Part shown: one piece after another, positions 43,953-52,682 of the stretch
Position numbering within the stretch: the stretch's first letter is position 1
Layout of the letters: the number at the start of each line of letters is the position of its first letter
Source: SHZL01 sp963708905
GTDB taxonomy: Bacteria; Pseudomonadota; Gammaproteobacteria; Xanthomonadales; SZUA-36
Length of the DNA: 64,000 nucleotides
Assembly: GCA_963708905.1 (NCBI GenBank)
Contig: CAVPUV010000060.1
Location: 1-64,000, forward strand
Reading direction: 5' to 3'
Position numbers and translations under genes: made by a program
The notes under the pieces: generated by a model
Seen by the model: the letters and a program-made list of their open reading frames with translations, nothing else
Databases searched by the model: none
What the model was told of the DNA's origin: nothing

Positions 43953-46936
43953 GCGTCCAGGTATTTCGACAATCAAGGGGTGGCCGGATCGACCGGGAAA
44001 AGCCGCTTACCTTCCGTTTTAACGATGTCGTATACACCGGATATGAGGGCGATACCCTGGCATCCGCCCTGCTTGCTAACGGCGTGCGCCTGGTCGGAAG
44101 GAGTTTCAAGTTTCATCGGCCGCGCGGCATATTTTCGGCCGGGGTTGAAGAGCCTAATGCGCTGGTCACCGTTGGCTCAGGCGGCCTGGAAGAAGCCAGT
44201 GTCCGGGCAACGGTGCAGCCACTCTATGAGGGACTGGTTGCACGCAGCCAACATTGTTGGCCCGGCGTGAACTTTGACCTTGGACGCTTGATGGATTTTC
44301 TGTCCGGTCTGTTTCCCGCCGGATTTTATAACAAGACATTCAAGTGGCCGGACTGGCACTGGTATGAAGGGTTTATCCGCCGTGCTGCGGGCCTTGCGAA
44401 CTTGCCTCCCGCCACAGATCCGGATGTTTACGTGCACAAAAATGTCCATTGTGATCTCCTGATCGTTGGCGGCGGCCCGGCCGGTATCGCCGCGGCGCTG
44501 GCGGTTGCGGGCACCGGCGCCCGCGTGATGCTGGCGGAGCAAGATACCGAATTGGGCGGCAGTTTATTGTGGCAACACGCAGACATCGGCGGGCTAAGCA
44601 GCGTCGAGTGGTTAGGCCAGGCGCTGGCCAAATTGAAAAATTCCGCCAACGTCACGGTGGTTTCGAGAGCCACTGTTTCTGCGTATTTTGATCACCATTA
44701 CCTGGTCATAACGGAACGGCTGCGCGAACAGGGGCCGGTCGATTCCAAACAACCCAGGGAGCGGCTTTGGAAGGTAAGAGCGGGAAAAATCATACTGGCC
44801 ACAGGGGCGCACGAACAACCCTTGTTATTCCCCAACAACGACCGGCCCGGGATCATGCAGGCATCGGCGATTCGGCACTATCTCAATCGTTATTCAGTGC
44901 AATCCGGTAAGCGGGTTGCCATAGCCACAAACAATGACAGCGCTTATCAGACCGGCCTGGACCTCAAAGCCGCGGGCGTAAACGTAGCCTGTGTCGTCGA
45001 CACAAGAACAAATCCGGTCAGCCAACTGGTGCGGAAGATCCGCGAGCAGGGGATCCCCGTTTTTCTGGGTGCCGTGGTATCCGACACAAGAGGAACCAAG
45101 GGTATTCATGCCGTGCGGTTCGGCACCCGTGACACGGACAATGCCGCACTTTCCGAAATGGCGATGATCCGCTGTGATTGCCTCGGCGTGTCCGGCGGTT
45201 GGCAGCCGGTGGTGCACTTGCTCAGCCAGGCTCGCGGCAAATTGCGCTGGGATGAAATGAAGGGGGCGTTCGTGCCTGATGTCGTGCCGGAGAATGTTGA
45301 GGTCATCGGCGCTGCCAATGGCACGAGCGACCTGGCGCAGGCTCTGGATGAAGGCTCAAAGGCGGGCAGTACGGTTCTGAGTTCCATGGGATTCAGCGGT
45401 CAATCCAACCGCAAGGCTCCGGTTGCCAAAAACACCGTGCGGAAATGTGTCCAGGCGGAACGTATTCCGGTGCCCGTGAAATCGCAGAAACAATGGATCG
45501 ACTACCAGCACGATGTGACGTTGCGTGACATTGATATCGCGGTCTCCGAAAACTTCATATCGATAGAGCACCTGAAACGGTATACCTCGGCGGGTATGTC
45601 CGTGGATCAGGGCAAGACCAGCAACATCAACGCGCTGGTGGCGCTGGCTGCGCGCACACATCGATCACCCGGCGAGGTGGGGACGACCACGTTCCGTCCC
45701 TTCTATACACCGGTGACGATGGGCAGCATCGCGGGACAACGCCATGGTCGATTCTACTCCTCCTCGCTGCGCACGCCGATGCATGACCGGCACGAGCAAT
45801 TGCATGCGTCATTTCAAGATTATGGTCCCTGGCGGCGTCCGGGATGGTACCCGCAAGGGTCTGAGGATAAGCAGCAGGCGATTGCGAGGGAGGTGAGAGC
45901 AGCTCGGCAAGCGGTGAGTATGTTTGATGGATCGCCACTGGGCAAGATTGAGGTGCGCGGAAAGGATGCGGAAATTTTTCTGAACCGAATGTACGTCAAT
46001 CAGGTAGGCACCATGCAAGCCGGCAGATCCCGCTATGCGCTGATGACCAATGAGAACGGCGTCATCATCGATGACGGGATCCTGTGCCGTCTGACCGAAG
46101 ATCATTTCCTGGCGCACACATCCAGTGCCGGTGCCACACGCATCTATGCGTGGATGGAATCCTGGCTGCAGGGAGAATGGCCGGATCTCGATGTGTTATT
46201 GACCCCCGTGTCTACCCAATGGGCCAATATCGCCTTGTCTGGCCCCAAGGCGCGTGAACTCGTGGCGCGACTCGACCTGGACTTCGATCTTTCCAATGCC
46301 GCATTTCCGCACATGGGTATCCGGGAAACCGGGATTGGCGGTGTTCCGGTACGTATTTTGCGCGCCAGTTTTACCGGCGAGAACGGCTATGAAATCAATG
46401 TGCCGGCGGATTTTGGCAGAAGCCTTTGGGACGGCATCCTGGAATTGGGGCGGGATCTCGGCGTGACGCCAATCGGCCTGGAATCGCTCAACGTCATGCG
46501 TACCGAAAAGGGCTATTTGCACGTCGGTGGTGACACCGACGGGACCAGCACGCCATTGGATATTGGATGGAAGCCGGCCGTCGAAAGGAAAAATGAATTC
46601 TTCGTCGGCAAACGATCCTTGTACCGGCCGCAGCAGCAGCGTGATGACCGCTTGCACTTTGTCGGTTTGGCCCCCGTGGAAGCCGCACAGGTCATAGCGC
46701 CGGGTGCGCATGTCGTTGCAGCTGATTTTGTCCGGCCGCCTGCTCTGACTCAGGGCTATGTCACCTCGGCCTGTTATAGCCCGACACTGGAGCGCCACGT
46801 CGCCTTGGGCCTGGTGCAAAGAGGCCGGGAACGGCTCGGTGAAGAGATCAGGCTTTACCACAATGGCGCTACTCAAAAAGCCGCCATCGTATTGCCGGCC
46901 TTTTATGATCCAAATGGAGACAGGTTAAATGCTTGA
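43949..46936 (+). CDS. soxA: Sarcosine oxidase, alpha subunit
   Basis: A 995-residue subunit starting with GTG 43949 in a GTGA overlap with soxD. The N-terminal 2Fe-2S-like (Fer2_4) domain shows FRFNDVVYTGYEGDTLASALLA. From about residue 170 comes the NAD-binding fold (CDLLIVGGGPAGIAAALAV), and from about 600 the GcvT-type tetrahydrofolate-binding domain (ARQAVSMFDGSPLGKIEVRG, SFTGENGYEINVP). Length and domain order match SoxA. The alpha subunit carries NAD and the folate site that receives the methylene group. Confidence 0.96.
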   Translation: MSVQVFRQSRGGRIDREKPLTFRFNDVVYTGYEGDTLASALLANGVRLVGRSFKFHRPRGIFSAGVEEPNALVTVGSGGLEEASVRATVQPLYEGLVARSQHCWPGVNFDLGRLMDFLSGLFPAGFYNKTFKWPDWHWYEGFIRRAAGLANLPPATDPDVYVHKNVHCDLLIVGGGPAGIAAALAVAGTGARVMLAEQDTELGGSLLWQHADIGGLSSVEWLGQALAKLKNSANVTVVSRATVSAYFDHHYLVITERLREQGPVDSKQPRERLWKVRAGKIILATGAHEQPLLFPNNDRPGIMQASAIRHYLNRYSVQSGKRVAIATNNDSAYQTGLDLKAAGVNVACVVDTRTNPVSQLVRKIREQGIPVFLGAVVSDTRGTKGIHAVRFGTRDTDNAALSEMAMIRCDCLGVSGGWQPVVHLLSQARGKLRWDEMKGAFVPDVVPENVEVIGAANGTSDLAQALDEGSKAGSTVLSSMGFSGQSNRKAPVAKNTVRKCVQAERIPVPVKSQKQWIDYQHDVTLRDIDIAVSENFISIEHLKRYTSAGMSVDQGKTSNINALVALAARTHRSPGEVGTTTFRPFYTPVTMGSIAGQRHGRFYSSSLRTPMHDRHEQLHASFQDYGPWRRPGWYPQGSEDKQQAIAREVRAARQAVSMFDGSPLGKIEVRGKDAEIFLNRMYVNQVGTMQAGRSRYALMTNENGVIIDDGILCRLTEDHFLAHTSSAGATRIYAWMESWLQGEWPDLDVLLTPVSTQWANIALSGPKARELVARLDLDFDLSNAAFPHMGIRETGIGGVPVRILRASFTGENGYEINVPADFGRSLWDGILELGRDLGVTPIGLESLNVMRTEKGYLHVGGDTDGTSTPLDIGWKPAVERKNEFFVGKRSLYRPQQQRDDRLHFVGLAPVEAAQVIAPGAHVVAADFVRPPALTQGYVTSACYSPTLERHVALGLVQRGRERLGEEIRLYHNGATQKAAIVLPAFYDPNGDRLNA

Positions 46937-47513
46937 ACTACAGCCTGTTTGCGCCTTGGTGGACGCCGATGACGAACTCGCGGTTTTCGAGCGCAACCGC
47001 ATTTCCATCAGAGCAGTGCCGAGAATCAACAAGGTCAAATTGCAGATCTCACCTCACGGACAATGGAACCATGCTGCACTCGAGCATGCGGTGGGATGTA
47101 AGCTGCCCGATAACCCATATGCACTTTTAGCGGTCAGTCCGTGTGCTTTCTGGGTATCGCCATTGGATTGGTTGCTGGTCTCCGACCACCTCACCGCAGA
47201 AACGCTATATCAGAAAGTCAAGGGTGAATTGCTTAAAGCCACCTTCGCATTGAACGATCTGACGGACCGTTACGCGGTCATAGAATTGAAAGGGGAGGGG
47301 GTCCGCGAATTGCTCATGTCGGCCAGCGGCGTCGACCTCGATACGAGTTCATTCCAACCGCAGCAGTACAGACTTACCCGTTTGGCGAGTTTGGCGGTCA
47401 TTTTGAGCTGCCATCGAACCGCCGATACTTTCCGGGTGTTGGTGGACAGAAGTGAAACGCAATACCTGTGGGACTGGTTGGAAGCAAGTTGTCAACTCAT
47501 CGGGGACAAATGA
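46929..47513 (+). CDS. soxG: Sarcosine oxidase, gamma subunit
   Basis: A 194-residue GcvT-like small subunit overlapping soxA by eight bases. The pattern LAVSPCAFWVSPLDWLLV, DLTDRYAVIELKGEGVRELLMSASGVDLD (split) and FRVLVDRSETQYLWDWL is typical of SoxG. It completes the BDAG tetramer. Confidence 0.92.
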   Translation: MLELQPVCALVDADDELAVFERNRISIRAVPRINKVKLQISPHGQWNHAALEHAVGCKLPDNPYALLAVSPCAFWVSPLDWLLVSDHLTAETLYQKVKGELLKATFALNDLTDRYAVIELKGEGVRELLMSASGVDLDTSSFQPQQYRLTRLASLAVILSCHRTADTFRVLVDRSETQYLWDWLEASCQLIGDK

Positions 47514-47576
47514 GCCAAGCGTTGCTGAATTCTTCGAACCGGTAAGCCTTGCTCGAGCGCTTGCCGAAATTCAGGA

Positions 47577-48635
47577 TCAGTCGCGCACCCGCATGCCGCG
47601 ATCAGGGTCCCAGTGCAGTGGCCGGTCGCTCCTGGGCAGCGGGGCCTCCGGCACTTCCCCCGGCGCAACACCAAATTTCCAGTCTGAAGGGCAGATGGCC
47701 ACGTAGCGGGCATAGCCACCCAGTCCGCCCATGAACTTCGGGTAGCCAATCGTCACCAGGCAGCCGGTCTCGGCGACCTGGTCGAGATGGGCCACGCCTT
47801 CAGCCTGCGTGTAACCGTTGTGCATCAGCCAATGTTCCCCTTCGAGCGTTGGCGTGGTGTCGGTATCCAGCGGTTCATGGCCGTGAAACAGGATGTGCCG
47901 TTGCTCATGCAGAAACTTCAACGCGGCGAGGGACACGCCCGGAAAGACAGTCTGGCTTGCCAGGGCTGGATCAGGCCAATTCTTCGACCAGTCAGAGCGC
48001 ACCATGACTATGGATCCCACGGGTATCGTCCCGTTCCGGGATTCCCACTGTTCTAGATCAGAGACTTGCAGATGGTATCCAGGATCCAGGCTGACCTGGT
48101 TTACGATGGAGATAACGACCAGTGGCCGAAGCGCATAGGTGGCTGGCAGTTCATCGATGGCAGGGTACTCGGGCGCCCAGTGTGCTGGCGGGTCGAGCTG
48201 GGTGCCGAATTGATCGGTACTCAGCACGTACCGGCTTGCCTCGAATCCGTCGGTCGCGTACGCATATGGCTTGCCCGTTTCCGGGTTGAGCGTGGGGCTG
48301 AATTCGGATGGACCAAAACCTTTCCATACCGGGATCGAAGGTGTCAGTGTGTGCGTGAGGTCAATATATTTCGCATGTGCCAGAGAATCGGTGTAGACCG
48401 GCCAAAGCCCGGGCTCAGGCTGCTCGGGCGGCCCTGCGTTGCCGTTTGCGCGCAGATCGGCGGGGCGCTCGCAGGCTGCGAGCAATAGCGCAAAAACTCC
48501 CAGGGTGACGAGCATTCGAAACCCATGGCGCCCGGTGCCTGGCTGCCGGTCATTTTGCAGCAGGCTTCTTCCGGGAAACGTTTTCTCAACGGCGGTTGTC
48601 ACCTCGTCGGGATCAATTTTGGATTCGCGGCTCAT
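47577..48635 (-). CDS. Cyclase-family (kynurenine formamidase-like) lipoprotein
   Basis: A 352-residue protein. The core has YIDLTHTLTPSIPVWKG, FGTQLDPPAHWAPEYPAIDEL (metal-binding HxxxD-type segment), GSIVMVRSDWSK and LFHGHEPLDTD, as in the cyclase/formamidase family of metal-dependent amidohydrolases. A lipobox LLLAAC ends a hydrophobic segment about 60 residues in, unusually far from ATG 48635; starting at the internal MLVTLGVFALLLAAC would give a normal lipoprotein signal. It is convergent with soxG and may hydrolyse an amide of the catabolic pathway. The open frame extends upstream into repeat R copy 2. Confidence 0.82.
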   Translation of the reverse strand: MSRESKIDPDEVTTAVEKTFPGRSLLQNDRQPGTGRHGFRMLVTLGVFALLLAACERPADLRANGNAGPPEQPEPGLWPVYTDSLAHAKYIDLTHTLTPSIPVWKGFGPSEFSPTLNPETGKPYAYATDGFEASRYVLSTDQFGTQLDPPAHWAPEYPAIDELPATYALRPLVVISIVNQVSLDPGYHLQVSDLEQWESRNGTIPVGSIVMVRSDWSKNWPDPALASQTVFPGVSLAALKFLHEQRHILFHGHEPLDTDTTPTLEGEHWLMHNGYTQAEGVAHLDQVAETGCLVTIGYPKFMGGLGGYARYVAICPSDWKFGVAPGEVPEAPLPRSDRPLHWDPDRGMRVRD

Positions 48636-48689
48636 GGCAAGCGGAAAGGATATCATTTCTGACCCCATACTCAATAACATGGCGCGCCG

Positions 48690-48909
48690 GCGACGCGTCC
48701 CTGTGCATTGGCCGCTCTCGGACTTCCTGTCTTTCGCGGCACCGGCACGTCCCTGTGCATTGCCAAACAAACGCACCAGGACGATCAGGGCTGTTTCCAG
48801 CAACCCAGCCAACCGGAATTCCAGCGGTTCAGGAGCCTCCAGAACTCAAATTCCAAGTCAGTCAGCAACTGTTTATACTGGCCTGAATTCGGAAAAAGGT
48901 GGTTTATAC
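48690..48909 (+). repeat. Interspersed repeat R, copy 2
   Basis: About 215 bp nearly identical to 29133-29349, with the same hairpin (arms GTTC.GGAG and CTCC.GAAC) and the same right end GGTTTATAC. It carries one complete and one partial 51-bp unit. It lies in the 420-bp space between the cyclase gene and the TAC operon; the rest of that space (48910-49057) is AT-rich and probably holds the TAC promoter. Confidence 0.85.
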
Positions 48910-49057
48910 CTCGGCTAACCCCCTTCTAAATATACAACCGATCTCGTGGGTGAACAGGGAGAAAACTAGTCTGGTGGCGTTTACATGCCATTGAAACGAA
49001 AGACTTTAAAGAATATCTATCCCATGCTGCTTACTTTTATAACAATTTAATTATATT

Positions 49058-49447
49058 ATGCCCTTTACGCTCTATGACTACGTAAGTGCCAACGGTACGA
49101 ACGAATTCAAATCGTGGACTGAGGGACTAGAGAAGGAACAGCGCGCGAAACTTAATGAGAAGCTCGACAAGCTCAGCCAACATGGTGACGATCTTCATCC
49201 TCACATGCTGACGGATACAGATGTACCGGGTGTTAAGAAATTGCGCGTCAGAGGAAAGGTCCAATTGCGCCCCTTGCTATGTAATGGGCCAATAAACGTC
49301 CGCGACGAATATACGTTGCTGATGGGAGCTAAGGAAGTTGGTGACAAATGGGTTCCTAAGAATGCGCCCTCTGCAGCAAATAGTAGGAAGCAAGAAGTCA
49401 GAGCCGACCCGGATAACCGGAGGAAGAGACATGAAAGAGTTACTTGA
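49058..49447 (+). CDS. HigB/gp49-like (RelE superfamily) toxin of a TAC system
   Basis: A 129-residue basic toxin (DUF891/gp49-like). Landmarks are FKSWTEGLEKEQRAKLNEKLDKL, VPGVKKLRVRGKVQLRPLLC and a C-terminal GAKEVGDKWVPKNAP then RRKRHERV. The family cleaves mRNA on ribosomes. The gene overlaps the antitoxin gene by 17 bases, toxin first, as in higBA loci. Base composition is lower in GC than the neighbours, and an AT-rich leader precedes it, signs of horizontal transfer. Confidence 0.85.
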   Translation: MPFTLYDYVSANGTNEFKSWTEGLEKEQRAKLNEKLDKLSQHGDDLHPHMLTDTDVPGVKKLRVRGKVQLRPLLCNGPINVRDEYTLLMGAKEVGDKWVPKNAPSAANSRKQEVRADPDNRRKRHERVT

Positions 49448-49970
49448 ACGATTAATTGAAGAATTCAGCGACCGCGAATATGCCCATGCCTATATGGAAA
49501 GTCATGCTGTGAGTCGCTTAGCTGCGCAAATTCACGCCATCCGTAAACAGCGTGGGTGGTCGCAAGATAAACTTTCCAAACAATCAGGTATTGCGCAAGA
49601 GCGAATATCGAAAATCGAGAGCGCGGACTTCAGTTCTCTTACAATGAATACGCTACAGAAATTTTCTCGGGCATTCAACGTCAACCTGCGTGTTGCGTTC
49701 GAGCCCTTCAGCCAAGGCATACTTGATATTGTCAATCTGGCACGGAATCATCTTGAGGTCGAAAGCCGGCCAGACGATTTAGCACAGTTCAGTAAGCGCA
49801 CCATGAAAATTGACCGCGAAGGCAAGTGGCAAGCTTTCGATCCAAAATCCATGGCCGCTGTAAGCTCCATCCACATGCCGGTGAGCAAATCCGTAACACC
49901 AAGCGGTGCATGGCAAGATCTATCTTCCCTAGAAATCCCAGGCGTGCCTACGCACTACAAGGTCGCTTGA
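49431..49970 (+). CDS. HigA-like XRE antitoxin of a TAC system
   Basis: A 179-residue protein from ATG 49431, preceded by GGAGGAAGAG. It has an XRE HTH (LAAQIHAIRKQRGWSQDKL, then SGIAQERISKIESADFSSL; about residues 24-62) and a C-terminal tail much longer than in ordinary HigA proteins. In TAC systems this tail is the chaperone-addiction region recognised by the SecB-like protein. The last base of its stop codon region is shared with the chaperone start (ATG at 49970). Confidence 0.85.
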   Translation: MKELLERLIEEFSDREYAHAYMESHAVSRLAAQIHAIRKQRGWSQDKLSKQSGIAQERISKIESADFSSLTMNTLQKFSRAFNVNLRVAFEPFSQGILDIVNLARNHLEVESRPDDLAQFSKRTMKIDREGKWQAFDPKSMAAVSSIHMPVSKSVTPSGAWQDLSSLEIPGVPTHYKVA

Positions 49971-50554
49971 TGGAACAGGACAAAGTCGCCCCGACTCTCC
50001 ACTTCACATTAAGAGCTATCTACATGCGTGAGAGTCGTCTGTGGATGGCTGAGGGATTCAATCCGCTAGTACCTGGCCAACAACTGAACGGCCAGTTCAG
50101 GACTATCCAGAACTATAGCTGCGTGGAGACATTACTAGAGGGCGAAGGAGTAGCGACATTGCGATCATGTGCGTTCACCACGCGTTTTGGATTCCGCTAC
50201 GGCCGTACACCAGAAGGCGGCGTCCGCTCAACGGAAGCAGCGGACGAAAGTGATTTTCTCGCAGAAATCACCGCTGACATTACGGTGGACTATATCATCG
50301 ACACTCCAAATACACCTCCTCCAGAGGAGTTGAAGAAATGGGGTTCTAGCAGTGTTCTGCTTCATGCGTGGCCATACTGGCGCGAATATTGTCACGCCAC
50401 CATGTTGCGCATGAATCTACCGGTCTCGTTGATGCCTATGCTTGTTATTGCCGCTCCACCAACAGAATCCCCGGGATCCCCTCCAGTAGTTACCACCAAC
50501 AAAGGTAAGAAAGCCGCGTCGATTCGGAAAACAAAGAAGCCAAAGACTCCGTAA
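49970..50554 (+). CDS. SecB-like chaperone of a TAC system
   Basis: A 194-residue SecB-fold protein: GFNPLVPGQQLNGQFRTIQ, ADITVDYIIDTP and the WPYWREYCHATMLRMNLPVS motif, which corresponds to the WPYxRE...GLPP helix of SecB. It ends in a lysine-rich tail (NKGKKAASIRKTKKPKT). In the toxin-antitoxin-chaperone systems typified by the HigBA-Rv1957 locus of M. tuberculosis, the chaperone protects the antitoxin from degradation. Order, one-base overlap and fold all fit that type. Confidence 0.85.
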   Translation: MEQDKVAPTLHFTLRAIYMRESRLWMAEGFNPLVPGQQLNGQFRTIQNYSCVETLLEGEGVATLRSCAFTTRFGFRYGRTPEGGVRSTEAADESDFLAEITADITVDYIIDTPNTPPPEELKKWGSSSVLLHAWPYWREYCHATMLRMNLPVSLMPMLVIAAPPTESPGSPPVVTTNKGKKAASIRKTKKPKTP

Positions 50555-50794
50555 CCAAATACTCATGCGTCTATCCCCTTCCTGAGGAGGATCTTTTCTG
50601 AGCATCCATTGTCAGCCGATTGATCTTCCCCCGAGATACCGGACACCGAGTTAAGGATCATATAATGATTCAAAACGAGGTGTTAAATGAACAGACAACG
50701 CACGAAACACAATCTGACCCCCGATGCCGTGACCTCCGATGCCGGTGCTAGGTTAGAGCGGGTTCCATCTGAGATACTCCTTCTCAAGGGCGGC
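50555..50794. other. Spacer after the TAC operon
   Basis: About 240 bases without a recognisable gene. An open frame from 50687 runs into the VapC tail but its first 35 residues show no family resemblance. Confidence 0.4.
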
Positions 50795-50908
50795 TTGTGC
50801 GGCCATGCGGTGAGCGTCGGCGCCAGCCTGGTGACCAATAATGAGGCCGACTTCAAAGATTACGCCGGCCTGGTCGTGGAGAACAGGGTCAGCGCAACGA
50901 ATGCTTGA
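50795..50908 (+). pseudogene. VapC (PIN-domain) toxin C-terminal remnant
   Basis: The frame GHAVSVGASLVTNNEADF then DYAGLVVENRVS matches the last PIN-domain strands of VapC toxins (usual text AHALxLGATLVTNN..EF..V.GL..ENW). The catalytic N-terminal part is missing. It runs directly into the second SWIM copy. Confidence 0.7.
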
Positions 50909-52635
50909 TGATCTGATCTCCGGCGCTGCTCTCGAAGACCTTGCCGGCACCACCGCCTTCCGGCGTGGCGAGGAGTATTTTTCCGCCGGTGCGGTCGGGC
51001 GCATGCGCGTGACCGACGACAAGGTCGCCGCCCGGGTCGAAGGCAGCGAAATCTACCGGGTCGAACTGCGGAACGTCGATGGCGAGCTGGCTTACGACTG
51101 CACCTGTCCGCGTGCCGCCGATGGCTAGTTCTGCAAGCATTGCGTCGCCGTCGGGCTGGCGTGGTTGGCAGAGCAGTCCTCGGAAAGCAAACCCAAGGCC
51201 AGAGCGGGAAAAACCAGGCAGCATGATCCCTGGCGAGCAATCAAGGACCATCTGACCACACAGCCGCCGGAAACCCTGGTCGAACTGTTACTCGATGTCG
51301 CCCAGCGCGACGATCGGCTGTACCAGTCGTTGTTGCTCCAGGCCGAACGCTTCGGCGGTGGCGGCAATGCGTTCAAGGCATTCCGGCGGGCCATTGACGA
51401 CGCGACCCGTGTCCACGGTTTTATCGACTGGCGAGATGTTGGCACCTTCGCCGGGAATATCGAGCAGGTGGTGGGTTCGCTGGCGGAACTGCTCAGACCT
51501 GACTCGGCTGCAATGCTGGTGGAACTGGCCGAGTACGCCATCGAACGGGTTGAGAACTCGCTGGAGCAGGTTGATGATTCGAACGGTGAGACCGGTGATA
51601 TTGTCTATCGCCTGGGTGAATTACATCTCAAAGCCTGCGCGCTGGCGCGACCGGAACCGGCGGGACTGGCCGAACGCCTGTTCCGCCTGGAGACAACGCT
51701 GCCGTTCGGCCTGTGCAGCTTTGATGCAAGCACCTATCGCAAGGCCCTCGGCAAGGCGGGTCTGCGCCGGTATCGAGAACTGGCGGAAGCGGAGTGGAGC
51801 AAGATCAAGCCACGAGGCGACAAGGACAGTTACGACGCCCAGCGGGCAGCAATCACCCGCATCATGGAGAAATTGGCCGAGGCCAGCGGCGATACCGAGG
51901 AACTGGTGGCGATCAAGTCGCGGGATCTTATCATCCGGCTATCGCTATCTCGCTATTGCCGAAATCTACGCCAAGGCCAGGCAGCCGGATAAAGCGCTGG
52001 AGTGGGCGGAACGTGGCCTGAAGGCGTTTCCCCAGCGTGCCGACAACCGCCTGCGCGATTTCCTGGTGGCGGCCTACCTCAAGCGCCGGCGCAACGACGA
52101 GGCGCTGCAACTCACCTGGATTCAATTCGAGGAACGGCCGGCTCTCGAATACTACAAGAAATTGCATGCGGTCGCCGGCAAGCTGGGTCTCTGGCCGGCA
52201 CAGCGCGAGCGGGCATTGACCAAGGTCGCCGAGGCCATCGCTTGCGAGGCGGCGACGACCAGCCGCTGGAAGCCGCAGCCGTCGGTACCGGACTATTCGC
52301 TGCGGGTCGAAATCGCGCTGTGGGAGAAAGACATCGAAGCGGCCTGGGTGGCTGTCGGCCAAGGTATTTGCGAGCGCAATCTACTGATCACGCTGGCCGG
52401 CAAACTGGAACCCACTCAGCCGAACAATGCGATCAGCCTCTATCGGCGCGTGGTTCCTGCCATTGTCGAGGAGACCAACAACGCCGCCTATGCGGAAGCG
52501 ACCAGGCTGATCCGCAAGATGGGTGGACTGATGAAAGCACAGCATCAGTCGCGCCAATTTGATGACTACCTGGCCGAGTTGCGCGCCCGGTTCAAGCCGA
52601 AACGGAATTTCATCAAGCTGTTGGCTGGCTGCTGA
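50901..52635 (+). pseudogene. SWIM zinc-finger protein, broken copy 2
   Basis: Nearly the same sequence as 25248-26969. The Tyr codon just before the third zinc cysteine is TAG here (51126-51128), which stops translation inside the SWIM motif. A one-base insertion near 51930 shifts the frame (CTTATCATCC against CTTTCGTCC). The start MLDDLISGAALEDLAG differs from copy 1, showing that the two copies were joined to different upstream DNA. Confidence 0.9.
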
Positions 52636-52639
52636 GCTT
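50924..52639 (+). repeat. Direct repeat S, copy 2
   Basis: Counterpart of 25259-26973. Homology starts at CGCTGCTCTCGAAGACC and ends just after the stop codon (GAGCTT). The last 300 bp carry most of the differences. Confidence 0.92.
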
Positions 52640-52682
52640 TATGGCGCCGGGCAGCCAGGGCGATTCTAATGGTGTGAGGCAG

